Shown: positions 11,750 through 24,789 of the stretch, one piece after another | Layout: each line of letters starts with the position of its first letter | How positions within the stretch are numbered: position 1 is the stretch's first letter | Source of the DNA: Neelides folsomi | Lineage: Eukaryota > Arthropoda > Collembola > Neelipleona > Neelidae | NCBI GenBank assembly: GCA_034687125.1 | Contig: JAQGBZ010000116.1 | Coordinates: 110,176-174,175, forward strand | Direction of reading: 5' to 3' | Length of the DNA: 64,000 nucleotides | The notes under the pieces: generated by a model | Database searches by the model: none | What the model saw: the letters and a program-made list of their open reading frames with translations, nothing else | Told to the model about the DNA's origin: nothing | Program-made: the position numbers and the translations under genes

Positions 11750-14700
11750 TCATGTGTCTTCTTCTTTTATAATCCCGAGTCTCGCAGCGACTTGTTTAAC
11801 GGAATTAATGACTTCTTCTTGCACCAGATTGAAACTCATTGCGAGGAGTGATATACCAAAAAGTAAATAGAGAGAACACAATGCAATACTAATCTGAAAA
11901 GCCATTAAAAAATTTACATAATAAAATCAAGATTTTAATAGGCACTTTTAATAACTTGTCATAAATTACTAACCTATAATAATTTATGCCAATATTGTGA
12001 ATATTACCTCAGGATCATTTTGTACTCTTTGAGCAGGGACAAAATCCCCAAATCCAATCGTCGTAAGAGTGATGAAGCAAAAGTATGCCGAGTCAAGAAA
12101 ATTCCAATGTTCCCATCCATTGAATAAAAATGCACCAAATAGGATATAACTGCAGAACGAATAATCAAATTAAAGTTAATATGCATTTTTATGCATATTA
12201 ACTTAACATATGCATAAAGCTGTATTTAACATACTTATATTAATATATAGAATATAATATTAAATTTAAATGTACTTTGTCAAATAAATTTCATTCTTGA
12301 ATATAAAATTTAAATAATTTTTATATCCCACAAATATTTTTTAAATGTGTTAATAATAGTTTAAAGAATAAAAGAATGTTGACCTTAAAACTAAGAAAAC
12401 GCATAACCAAATGGGAACAGGACGACTCCCTGGATCTTCCTCATAATAATCATCTTCCTCGTCCCAATAATCGTCGTACGCCTATTTATATAATCATAAT
12501 TTCAATTTCACATCCAATTGGTGGTGCATTCATGTAATGGAGATAACTTTTTAAAAGCATTCTTAATCAATATCTTCATTACATAAAATGACCTTATGAT
12601 TTATAAACTCTTGAGTAGTAAAATGAACTCTTCTAATGCTTATAATAAAATGTAAATGGGGATAATAATATAGAGTTTTACAACGTAGTGTTCTTGAGGT
12701 CGAATTCGAGAGAGACGGAGAGATCTCCGAACTTCTGATTCATCTGTAACGACCATATGGGCGTCTTCAGCATATTTGTTGCATAAAATTGGCAAAGTTT
12801 GAAAGTTGGGTGGCCCTGTGAAGAAAGGATCTGCAGAGCGAGATGATCTCTAAATGAAATCGGAAAATAAGCATGAGTTATTATTTAAATGCATATCATT
12901 TATCAGGGATATAAAGTTAATTGATAAATTCATTAAAGTTTAAACTGGACCTTTAAATTTCAATAATAGCCTCTTCCAAAATATACCTACTGGTTTACTA
13001 TAGGTAATGTTAAATGAATGAAACAATTCCGAGGTTTGGGTAAATTGGTTGAGTCAATTTGTATTTAATGTGAGGTGACATTGGAAAACATTATATGGAA
13101 CTCTCTAAATATAACATTAATTTGTGCATATGATCATATTCAAACAATGTTTGCTCAAATTCTTCCTATCACCCCCTCATTATTGGCAGGGTGAGAATTT
13201 GGCGTATCTATTTCAATGTCTTTTGAAGACAATTTCATACAATACTACACGGTATATTACATTGCATGGTTGTTTTAAGTTGCTGGTGGGAGAAGCTATC
13301 TCAATATCAATGTGAACTAAATGTAAAGGAAGAGTCTATTTAGTGGCAAAGTAATATGAATTATATGAAGGTGAAGGTGAAGGCATTAAAAGTTTAAAAG
13401 TACAAGTTTCATCGACCCGGAAAAAGGCCATGTTGAGAATACCCTGGCCGCCTTCTTCGCGGTCAAAGCATTGAAGGTAGGAAGTGAAGGAGGGCAACCT
13501 CGAATGCAGGATAAGGACAAGGACAATCCTTGGCCAACTTTGGGAAATCATACCGGAATTACTATCACACCCCTACATAATAAACTCCTCAGCCAGTGGA
13601 AACTACATTAGCCAATTAGTAAACATAAATGATATTTGATATATATTAACTTTAATACAATTTATTTAAATATTTAAATTCGTAGAAAATACTTTCATAA
13701 TACACCATGGAATATTTTATGCTTGTTTAATATGAACTTAAATGAAGTATATTGGCACTTTATAATACTAATAATTTTAACTGTTTTAAAAAGCATTTGG
13801 ATCACTGCATCAACATATTACATTGTACTTTTTTCCCAATTTTGGAACAAGACATTATTTCATAAATTCATAATACTTGATTGGAGGAAGATTTAATAAT
13901 TTGATTAATAATCCCACCTGTGTGCTTCTATTTGTCGTGAGTTGTGCTGATTGTTTAATCGTTCCCTGTGGGTTCCTTGGCAGTGTGGCATTTGGGCTCT
14001 TTAAGCTTCCATGACCGGTCCGACCAAGGAAGAGATTCTCTTCCGAATGGACTCTCCTGCCCAATACAAACCCAAGTCAACAACATGTTTATCTCCAAAT
14101 GCCGGGGAGGAAATGGGTTAGAAGAAGCCTTGGCCGTGTTGTGGAGGCCTTCAGTCTACCGAAGATCCCTCGGCTTTCCACTTTAGACATTGAAGTACCT
14201 GAACACAGGGTCGGAGTTGGCTGAAAGAACCGAGTCAGTCAATGCTGAGTCGGCCGACCGTTGGCTCACACGTCCCGACCTACGAATTGACCTTCTCATC
14301 CCGCGGCTGCTCCTGAAAACAAAATCTCTTTTCATATCCTTCCCTACTCGCCCATTTCTACAATTTGCTAACCTCCATAAATACTCATACGGATATTGTA
14401 AAGGCTTTATCATTCACATTGTTTTCCTCATTTTCAAACTTGTACTTGGATAGCATTTATCACCTTTACATTATTTAACCAATGTCAAATTAAATGATAT
14501 TTGTTCCACTTGTGTGTGATTTACGTTACAAATGGTAATGAATTGATTACACACTGTTTTATCTTAAATATTTACAAATATTTTATAATTTATTATTTTT
14601 AATAAATACAATCATTCATTTGTATTTGAGATTAAATTGACACAAATGTACAGACCTGTATAAAAAGATATTATGAAACAAAAAGCTTACCCAGAATGTT

Positions 14701-17700
14701 TTGATGAAGAAGACCTGTGACTTCGTCCCCTTTGTAAATTTCCCATCCTTCGGGAGGGTTTCGGCTTCCGTGTACAAAAGTAACAGCAACACTGCAAACA
14801 TAAGGAAATGGAGTCAATTTGAAGTGTGGGGAATTTAATGAGATCTAATGTGGATGGGAACCGTGAGAAAATAAATCAATTAATAATCTTAATGAACCGC
14901 ATAACAAATGGGAGAAATAATTCAATCGACTCTCCTTCGTGAGCTATAATCTATCCCGGGAGACCTATCATCCGTTCGGGTTGAGAAGCGGTGCGGAGTG
15001 AACGAGGAGAAAAAAATATTCTATTAACCCGATATGCCTATCTAATTTATAACATTTCCCTATATTCTTCCAGTTGGATAAGAAGGAAACAATTCGTATA
15101 CGTCCAACATTATCATTTAAAATTCTCAAATTCCTATTTCTCAACCGTTAACTCGCCAAGGAAGAATCTTGTACAGAAGCCAAAAATGAAAATACCCTAA
15201 AAACTCACGAATACACAAATATGCGTTCACCGCTTAATTCGATAGACAAAATATAACTAAAGTACGAATTACGAATCAAATAACTATTCAAAGAATCTTT
15301 AAAGATTTTTGAAATCAAAAATATAATACATATTTCCTTATATAAATATGTTTAGAGAAATTTATGTTCATACAAACTTTTCAAATTAAATATCAAATTA
15401 TTATTAAAGATCAAGGCAATTAAATATTTTGTAAGAATTCAAGCTTGTAAATAAATCAATAATTTAGGTAAGCATTAAAATGAATTATTATTGAAATATT
15501 AGGCAATTTTTTGTTGGGATTTTGCAGAACGCATGAAAAATGGGAAAAATTGATAAATGCGTATTTAGAAAAAGTTTTTGGTTTTCGGCCCTTGCAAACG
15601 TTCATCATGTGTAGCAAATTCTTTTTTGTGTGCGTGGTATATAAACTTATCCATTGCATGAATTTAGAACTTTGAAGTGATTTATGTATCCTATTTTGGC
15701 AAAGACCCTACAGAGATTGTTATTAGTAAATTGAGAACAGAAAATTGCAAACAAGTTGCTCAAAGTTCGCATTCTCCTACCCATAAAGCCTTCCTTTACA
15801 AAATGGGGATTTTAGCATACTTAAATGGAGAATTATATGGCCAATGTTTCTTTAAATATGAAAGATCCAAATCTAAGAACGATAAAAAGCATTGGAAGGT
15901 AAATTGAATCATCTCTTTGGTTGTAATTGTGAGTGGGCATTGATGGCCAAAAAAGGAGTTTCAATTCTCATTAGTTTCACATGATTACCAAATCACCAGA
16001 TTTCTTCACACACATTCAATCTTATGACCCAGATCCCACAACTTCCTTATTATTATGTATAAGCACTAATCATCGACATCAAATTCTTTGAGCTTTAATC
16101 TACAATGATCTACACACCATAACATAATAAATTAACATTGTACAAATAAATACTTTTTGTAGATAAATTCATCATCTATCATCTCCATATTGCGAATTTA
16201 TCTATTGTACCTACCTGTACATAATATGTAACTAGCTTGCAATACTCCTCATTGTCCTCATATTACAAGAAAATAATAGATATACAATACATTATATTTA
16301 ATATATGGCCCATATATTAAGTAAATGCTATTAGACGCATTTAATACATTATAAGACATTTTCAAAATGCACATCGTATTTTTTTTAACTTAAAATGTTA
16401 AAGGTAAATTATTTTGATAAAATATTAAAATTGTATTTGGTATTTAGGTGTATTTGGTATAAATGTAATCTTCGTAGTGTCAATTTGAGAGCAATTTTTT
16501 TTAAATATTCGTTCTCTATTGTGATTTTGTGATCATTGTTGATTTTGTTGCCAATTGACGGATTCATCATTGTATTCTTATATTAAAAAGATTTTGGGGG
16601 ATTGGAGCCGGTGGTGTGAATTTGAACATACTTTCCAATAGAGAATCCGGAAGACGCTGGCCATGAAGTCCCCAATGTGGGACAAACACAAAAGCATGAG
16701 AGGAATCCCCAGGATAGCGTAGAAAATTGTCACCACTTTGCCCCACATTGTCTTCGGTGTGATGTGACCGTATCCTGGAATTACAATATTAAATCCATCA
16801 CTTTATAAATCACCTCATCTACTCATTTAAAAAAATGAAGTTATTCCTATAGACAAGACAATCATTGCAAGATGGTGAACATTTTCCACATCTTTGTACT
16901 TCAAAATGCTTTCTTTTATTCTTAAGTTGGTGTTATGACTTACTTTAAAATTTGACATCAAATCTTAATTAAGTAAATGCAAGTTCCATTTCCTTTTTAA
17001 AGGGTCAATCAACAATCGACCACAAAAATTGACTCAAAATATTCCCTCGCTCAATTTAACTGGGTTTTTCCTAATTTAGGTCAATTTAATAATTAATTAA
17101 AGGGGGTCATTTTTGTTTTGTCCAGAGCGAGAGCAATAAAACTAAAAGTAAAGCTAAAGCTAAAAGTACTGACGTTTAAATCTAACCTCAGTTAAAACCC
17201 AAAGGACAAACCAATCAATCAAACTGTGCCCAAATGTATCATTTTAACTATCCATTACTGTTTATATGTATTATGAAACAATAATAGTTCAAAAATCTTA
17301 TGGAAGGCCCTTTGAAGGTTATGGCTTTAAAAACGTGCATAACATCTATTTTGCATGTAAAATTGTTCAAATTTTGACATAATGATGCGAGCTTTCACTT
17401 CATTCCCTTTTAAAGTTTAGTATAAAGGCATTGGGATGATGATGATTCGACCCCTTGACCCATAAGTGAAAAACAATAGATTAACAACCATCATATCCAT
17501 CAGAGCTTGAACCATGTAAAGTAGAGATGCAATTGAGCCGATTGACTTATTAAACCTAAACATGTTCATCATCAACACGTAGTTGTGTATACGGTACTAT
17601 GCATATTGTGTACTATGCATATGGTCAATGGTCATTGTTTCACTCTCCTGTTAGTTCAACAATGGGTGGAGTCTTACATAAGAGCAGAGGAGTTTGTGTG

Positions 17701-20700
17701 CTCACAAAGGCGATTAAAATTGGAAATGCGTGTGAACGTGAAATAAAAACATTTGTTAGACTTCACCTTCCATTTCATTTGACTTTTGCCCTCGGCTGAG
17801 TGAGCTACCTGTATAATATTTACGTCAACCCTATTATTCATTAACAGAGTCTCCTATATTTGACCAATACAATCTTGAGTATAACGAACTTTCATTAAGA
17901 AATACTTCACCATTGTTCTTCATATATTTCACACAATTGTTTTTCTTCTTACCAACTTTCATTTGATTAAGAGTTCTCGAAGAGGATTCTACTAATAAAT
18001 AACGTTCTCGCTAATTAATTAAATACAAAAATTATATTAAAATGAAGGATAAAGTTTTAGTTGGTTTATTTTGCCTGTGTTTAACAAGCTTTGTAAATGG
18101 AGGAGGAACGAAGTGGGTTTGGGGTCAAACCGCTCCAGCATCTCCTGGAGGAGCCAACATTGGAAATGTTGGTGGATTGTCACAAAATCCATTTACAAGT
18201 GTCAATCCGAATTCGAACAGTGTGAGCCAATTGGGAAATAGTGGAGATTCATTTGGATCTTCAAGCAGCGATAAATATTATTCTCAACAACAATCATCAA
18301 TCTCATCAAACATTCCATCGTCTCCTTCAAGACCCAATTCAATTCCTCAAACACCAAGTAAAACTTTGCAAACAATAATTCATTAAACTTAACATACATA
18401 ATATATCTAAATTAAATAATTCATTTAATTTATCTAAATTAAAAATCTTCCCATTGAAATATAATTAGTCGTCTAATTAATTAAATTAATTATATTTTAC
18501 AATATAATTTGATCATTAAATAAGGCATTTTTACGATGATGAAAAGAGCTAATTAAAATTTATACTTTTTATTATCCAATTTAAGTTTTCTATACCCATT
18601 AAAGTAATTTCAATTATGCCATAAATTAACCTTAATGTGACATTATTTTTTTCAGTTCTCCAACCAAGCAGCGGGAGTAATAGCAATAATAATGCATTGC
18701 CCTCAGATGCCATCCGGCAAACTCAACCTCGTTTGATTCCCGGAGCCTCCGACTTTATTTCTAATGCCCTCGGAGGAGGTGGCGGCGGCGGCGGAGGAAA
18801 CCAAAGTAAACAACTTTATTCATAAATTACTTCACTTATTTATGTTTATTTCTCAATTATGAATGTACAAGAGGTTAAAAGTAAAACACCTACATTTATG
18901 AGACAGGGAGAATGTGAACAAGAAGGAAGTGCGATAAAAATAGTTTTAAAAGGGAAATTCTCTGGAATAAAGTTCGGGTAGGTGGAGAAGAGATATATGA
19001 GGAACTAATAAGAAAATTTCCATCCAACTTGTCAGGGGTCATGTGTGCGGATGAAGAATATGAAGGATGTTCTTGGGTTCAAATGAGGCTCGGAGATAGG
19101 AGATAAAATCCACTCGCTAAATTCATAAACTCATATTAATTCAAAGGCTCACTTTGTTCCTTCACACTCTGTAGATAAATCATAACATTTATCAATTTAA
19201 TTTTCTCATCTCTTCCAATTAATTTATTAAATCATCACATTCCTTTAATGTAATTTGTACATTGCGTCTTTAAGAAATAACCCAATTTCATCAAGTAGAG
19301 TACAGATAATAAATAATTAGTATTATGTAGACTTGTGTAGAAATATTTCTTAATCGTAATTAAATAAGGAGTCAAATGTAGTTACATGGGTGTATGAATC
19401 ACAATTAAACTTTATGCAGAAATAGTTATGTCACTTATGTAGATTTTGAACTCATATTTTAAGATATGGTAATGGATTACGATTAGTTTGGTCTCTTGTA
19501 AATCCATTTTTGGATCTCAACATTGAGCTTTGAACTATGAAGGAAAGGCAATTAACATGGTTCAGGTACGTGTTTGCATTTATGGCATCTTACGTCCGTA
19601 ATGGAGCAAACAAACTTTCGATACACAACAAATTTGACATTTAGCGTGGTCATTTCTATATTGGCAATGCAAGGTAAAATTGCATGGTTCAATTGCATTA
19701 CTACACACAAAGATGCCCTTTTTTATCTAACAACCTCCACTGCACATTTGTTCTTGTTCTTGCAAATGCCAACCTACACTCAAATTCCCAAAACATACCT
19801 GTTACGCATAAAAGTTGGCATTTTGGCATTATCTTTTATTTTCATTTTGACCTATCTATTTAGTTAGGTGAATAAGAATTATTCAATGATATTTAAATAT
19901 TTAATTTTTGTAGTTGGATTTGGAACTGGGATTCTTGGAACATTAGTTCAAAACGTTCCTCAAGTTGCCACAGCCGCCATCAATCTCATTCTGGGTCGAC
20001 CGGGAAGTAACGGAAATACCAACTCTGCAAATCCTCTTCCCATTAACAATAATAACAATAATAATTTTAATAATAATGGAGGATCCAATGGAATTATCAA
20101 CTCAAATAGATGTAAATGCGGACCGTTGAATCAATGTTTCCTTCCTATGCGCCCTTCCGTATGATCTTTTGAAATTTTATTCTTACATTATGCATTTTAA
20201 ATGTTATACATTCAGATATATTAACGGCAACTACGAATTTGTCAGTTAAATAAAACTAATTAAAGTACTATTGTTAATCGTTAATGAATCTTTTATACAA
20301 TTTCTAGGGAAGTTGTGATGGTGGAAATGTCCAATGCTGTCAAACATCTTCTAATACTAAAACAATCGACGACGATTTCAATCAATCATCAAGTGACAAC
20401 ACCAAGTCTCTCCGAGAGCAACAAATTTCCACTCGCGTGGGCCTCATTGAGCAAATCATCCGTGGAGGAAGTCAAATATTTGATGACACTCTTGACCTCG
20501 TTCTTCAACCTTTCCTCACACAAGAAGACAAGCAGAAACTTGCGACTCGACTTGGAAACACCAGGATCAATAGAGGCTAAAAGTCTTTTCACTTCCGCTT
20601 ACATTTCTTCCATATTTATTTGTCTTTGGAACATCCCAATCGTCAATTTATTATTTTCTCAATCTAATTTATTAACGCTCCCATAAAACCATCTTATGCC

Positions 20701-22655
20701 ATGCAGTCCCAACATAATCTTTTACAAACAGAACATGATGAAAAATAAACTTAAGTAATGAACCATGCTTGATATTCACAAATATCGAACTTCCATTAAT
20801 TTTGTAATAATATCATGTTATAATATTGTGGACATGTTGAAATATATAAATATTATATTTGTTTTGCCAAAGTGTTTGATTGAACAATTAAAGGTTTTTT
20901 AATTAATTTCTTTTTTATTAACTAACCACAAATATAAAATACATATTTATACTTTTAAATAATGTGAAATTTTAAAACGTACCAATTGTGGTAATTACAA
21001 CGATTGAGTAGAAAAGAGCTCCAGAAAAAGTCCATTGCATTGTGTCAACATTCTCAGTTCCGTCCCATCCTCCCTTCTTCATCGCTTTGATCAGCTCTGT
21101 CTCAAATTCCTTCATTTATTAATTAAAATTAGATATTGGTAATTTAGGAATTCTTAAAAAAAGATTTTAAAAAAGAAATGTTGAATGCATAATACAGGGT
21201 GAACCAGATCTCGTGGAGTATTTTTTATCGAATATAACGATGGTTAATAATAAAAACTATTAAGATAGGCATATGATGGGGATAACATTACTTTATTATA
21301 TGGCAAACTATTAGCTGAAATGGTTAAACCCAAAATAAACGACAGCTACTTTCTTTGAGAAAGTCTTCCTGCTTCTCACTTTCACAATTTTCATTTATCT
21401 CATATGGATAAATACATGACCTCCGCGTTTCCCCGATTTGACTCCCCTCAATTTTTACATTTGGGGTCATGTCGAAAATATTGTATGCTCTTAAAACTTG
21501 TCTTCTATGGATCAATTGAAAGAGGCAGTTACGTAGGCATTCCCGCAAATCCCCGTTGTTATGTGAAAAAAGCATGCGAGCCAGTAAATGTTCAATTGCA
21601 TAGATGTATTAAAGTGAATGGGGCACAATTGTCGAATTTAAGTTTAAAAGAATACTACGTGATATACAAGGTATAACTTGATGAAATTTTATGAAATTTA
21701 GTTTGTGAATAAAAAAGTTATTCCTGTTTATAGATACTCCTCGAGATCTGGTTCACCCTGTACAAGATAATAACTTCAATTTGCATTTTAAGCTTTCCTA
21801 ATACAATTGCCAATTTAACAAATCTCTCAATGGGTTATTTTAAGATTGGATCCAAAAGGTTAAAGAGTTAAAAGTATCGGTTGGTGAAAGAGACATTGAG
21901 GGATTGCCCGGATTAATACTGTTGTGACAACTTGTCTCCGTAAAAGAAGAAGAAAAGTGAGTGTGTGTGACCTGGAGCCGTTTCGTCGCATTGTGATGCC
22001 ATTCGTCGGGTCGAAGAATGTCAGCCTTTTGGGTCATACTCCACAAATACTTTGCTACGGCTTGACGCACGAAGCTCATGTTTTTCTTAACCTTATTTAT
22101 TATACACAATTATTAGTTAACTTCACCTGTCATAAACAATAGAAGGGAAAAGTTGAATAGAAAAAACTCACAATAAACATTAAATAAAAAAGTAAAGATA
22201 AATATTCACACAATATGGAGTAATATCCATTTTACAGATACTATTATATTATTACATTTATCATAAAAATATATTTTATATAATTATATTTGTTAAAGAT
22301 TCTTACTTCAATCTCGTGATCTCTTTCGAGATATTCAAAGGTGAAAGCTCCCATGATACAATATCCTACAATAATGGAAAGTCTTATGTACCATAATATT
22401 ATTAAGAAAAATTAGGCTTTTTTCTTTTGTAATACAATACATTGCTTTTAGAATCTTTATTTTAAATACATTTAATACATGAAAAACAATACCAACGACA
22501 AGAGAGATGAGTCCAACATGGGAAAGGAGAAAAGTAGTGACTTGCTTGCAGGTGGATAAACAATTTGAACATTTAGTGATTTCTACTTCGTCTTCGAGTT
22601 CGAGTTCCATCACTCGGGCTTCGCTCCGAATCTGAATCTCTTTTTTCAGGCTCAT
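11750..22655 (-). CDS. Two-pore-domain (K2P/TWIK-type) potassium channel
   Basis: Twelve coding exons: 22655-22493, 22365-22307, 22091-21972, 21109-20983, 16774-16632, 14791-14691, 14312-14199, 14056-13918, 12849-12682, 12481-12384, 12149-12008, 11893-11750; 1518 nt, 505 aa. It makes a plasma-membrane background K+ channel that sets resting potential. TM1 lies at about 46-66, selectivity filter 1 TTIGYGH at 154-160, TM2 at about 165-190, a long cytosolic loop at 205-395 rich in Arg/Ser, TM3 at about 398-415, filter 2 TTIGFGD at 440-446, and TM4 at about 460-482, then a short tail. The two-P, four-TM order is diagnostic. The long TM2-TM3 loop recalls the TRESK-like and insect sandman/galene types; I cannot name the orthologue. 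An in-frame TGA just upstream fixes the start. The end of exon 9 may be 12685 instead of 12682. An intron splits the first GYG codon, a position I recall as common in K2P genes. Intron 4 contains another gene. Confidence 0.94.
18042..20580 (+). CDS. Novel secreted protein nested in K2P intron 4
   Basis: Four exons, 18042-18357, 18656-18805, 19914-20158 and 20308-20580; 984 nt, 327 aa. All junctions are GT-AG with matching phases, which argues for a real gene. The N-terminus MKDKVLVGLFCLCLTSFVNG is a signal peptide. A low-complexity Gly/Ser/Asn/Gln region follows, with a nine-glycine run (near residue 145) and an Asn-rich stretch. Next comes a compact cysteine cluster, Cys 222, 224, 230, 240, 247, 248 (CxC-x5-C-x9-C-x6-CC), split by the last intron. 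The final 80 residues look helical and charged, ending NTRINRG. The cluster loosely resembles the clip-like disulfide modules of secreted protease homologues, but no protease domain follows. I do not recognise the family. It is transcribed opposite to its host gene, and a possible AATAAA lies at 20744-20749. Confidence 0.82.
18778..18798 (+). repeat. GGN microsatellite coding a glycine run
   Basis: A short GGA/GGT/GGC run in exon 2 of the nested gene codes nine consecutive glycines. Its mixed codons suggest it is kept as protein sequence rather than a fresh slippage product. Confidence 0.8.
21195..21760. mobile_element. Tc1/mariner-type element relic with terminal inverted repeats
   Basis: The left end CAGGGTGAACCAGATCTCG is matched by the inverted right end (CGAGATCTGGTTCACCCTG), with about 25 of 26 terminal bases alike. 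TA dinucleotides flank both ends (21193-21194, 21761-21762), the target duplication of this superfamily. At 566 bp it is too short for a full transposase. A plus-strand frame at 21480-21670 resembles a degraded transposase C-terminus (VQLHRCIKVNGAQLSNL), with broken frames upstream. It lies in K2P intron 3 and looks non-autonomous. Confidence 0.8.
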
Positions 22656-24789
22656 CTCTCAGGTTCCACTAATTAACTACAGGATAATGGGATCTCACAC
22701 TCACGTTGGCTTACTCAAATGGCTTTCACAACGCAGGGCATTCATTCTACACTCGCCAGTGTAAATCCCTTTAGGGCCCAATTTAGGATCAATTCCCCAA
22801 AACTCTCACTCTTAATTTCATCCTAACAAAAGAGATTTCCTCTTCATTTAATTTTTTTAACTTTTTGAAAGGAAAATTCCTAACTTTGTCAACTTTCAAA
22901 TAAACTTTCACATGATTTTAATTCCTTGAAGGATTGAAAGAAAACTCTTTATCAAACTTTCGCTTATAGCTTTACTGAAAAACTGAAACCTTAAAGTTTA
23001 TTTTCACTTTATTATTTTTCTTTTCACACTCTCACAAGTGAATTTTTGGGAGATGTGAGGATTTTTGTAATATTAAAAACTGTTGGAAATGGGGAGAAGG
23101 GAAAGGAACGTGGGAACGGGCGAAATCAAAAGGAGTGGATGAGGCAGGAGCCGGGGATTAAGAATATATTTAGAGGAGGGAGTTCGACTCGTCCTGACAG
23201 TTGAGATTCGGAAGAATGTTTCATTCCCCCTCATCTCCCTCCACTCCCATTGTGCTTCTCCTGATGAAAGGTGGATAAGAATAGGCGGAGACAAGGAAAA
23301 TTTGTCTCCGGAGACGACAGCCGTGGCGGGATGTTATCAACCATCCTTGAACAGACTCCGAGATGAACAGCCAGGACTCATTAAATATTTTATGATCATT
23401 TCAACAACTATTGCTTTTCTAGCTAACCAAAATTTCAACAGACGTTAATTTTGGAATTTGGATCACTTTACACCTAATAATAAAAACAAATGAGAATCGA
23501 CATAATAATATAACCACATACAAAAACGATCTTAATTCAACACTGCGATTTAACTTTATATAAACTTAACTAACTATTAAGTAATTAGTTAATAGAAACT
23601 GATTAATCATTCTTTGATCTTTACAAGTGAAAAAAAGTGGAATGTCGCTTTTGAGTCTTTTAAACCTTTAAATAGGGAGTGAATTCTTAACCGCCAAGTC
23701 AAAGTTGTGAAAAGTGAAATTTTATCATAATAGTATATATTTCGATGTGTTTGGAGTGTAATTTGAGTCGAAATGTAGGATGTGGAATCTATAAATAGTG
23801 GTGGAAGTCTGTGGGAGTTTGGAGAAGATCTTCGTTCAAAAAGGAACTTGTTTAAAGGAAGTTCAATCTTCGGGAGTTCAGGTTCTTCAACATCCATTTG
23901 ACTCCCTCATCATTTGATTCTTCAAGAGAGTTATGACGTCCCTCAGAACTCTTCATCTATTTCCGTCTTGACAGTGAAGAAGTGATGAGGACTAAACTGA
24001 AAAAATAATCTTCGTTCCTTTTTTCGCTTACACACACATTTCTCATTTTCACTTGTGGACGGGGGAGCTCGTGACCAAGATATGAATCCAAGATATGATC
24101 CCTTATACAAAACATTGTCTTAAACACAGCCAACTTTACGTACCTAATTAACTCTTCGCCCTCTTAATCTCATAAATGCACTTGCTTTTAGATGTTACTA
24201 ATACTTCAACTACTGTATTTCCATTGTAGCAATGGTTTAAAGCGTCTCAATTGTTGTCATTTTTAATAAACTTTAACTCTGATAAATTGTGTATTTGGAT
24301 TATAGTGTTGCATATATATTGCATATTATATTATTTATTTAGTACATATGCCCAACATATTAATATAATTACAATGATTAAATTCTAGCCAATTTTGGAA
24401 TATTTAAGTATATTGATTAATCAAATAAACAAAGATCATTTACCTTAAGTTTATTTTTAAACTTAAGGTAGCCGTTCAGTTCATCAAACTTTCAATTTAA
24501 GCATAAATAAACACAAATCAACCCATTCAAAATATAATCGGGGTATAATGCGAATTTGTCTTTGGGAATGTTGAACCGCCGCTAAAAGCTGAAATAAGGA
24601 AGCTACCCCATATGCGCTAAAATGAAGTTTTAAAGCATTTTCTCTTCGTTCTGGATTTCTGAAAAGAAATTGTAATTGTTTTTGTAAAACTCGATATCGA
24701 CATTAGATATCACAACTAGATTAATCTTTTGACCCCCGGATATCGGATAACCTCTTTCACAGGAAGAATAAATATAAAGATCGATCACA
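22656..24789. other. Divergent intergenic region between K2P and SmB
   Basis: The K2P gene starts leftward at 22655 and SmB rightward at 24790, so promoters for both should lie here. A GC-richer patch sits at 23070-23350. A minus-strand open frame at 23607-23897 has no recognisable domain and I do not call it a gene. The SmB leader ends in GATCGATCACA before the ATG, and a pyrimidine-rich CTCTTTCAC lies at about 24752. Confidence 0.5.

Noticed and set aside
19574-19867. 97-codon plus-strand open frame in intron 3 region of the nested gene
   Set aside because: It lies between exons 2 and 3, which join in correct phase without it. The hydrophobic content follows from AT-rich codons.
23607-23897. 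96-codon minus-strand open frame starting MDVEEPELPK
   Set aside because: No domain, no neighbouring exons and no paired splice signals. It lies in the K2P/SmB promoter region and is best explained by composition.
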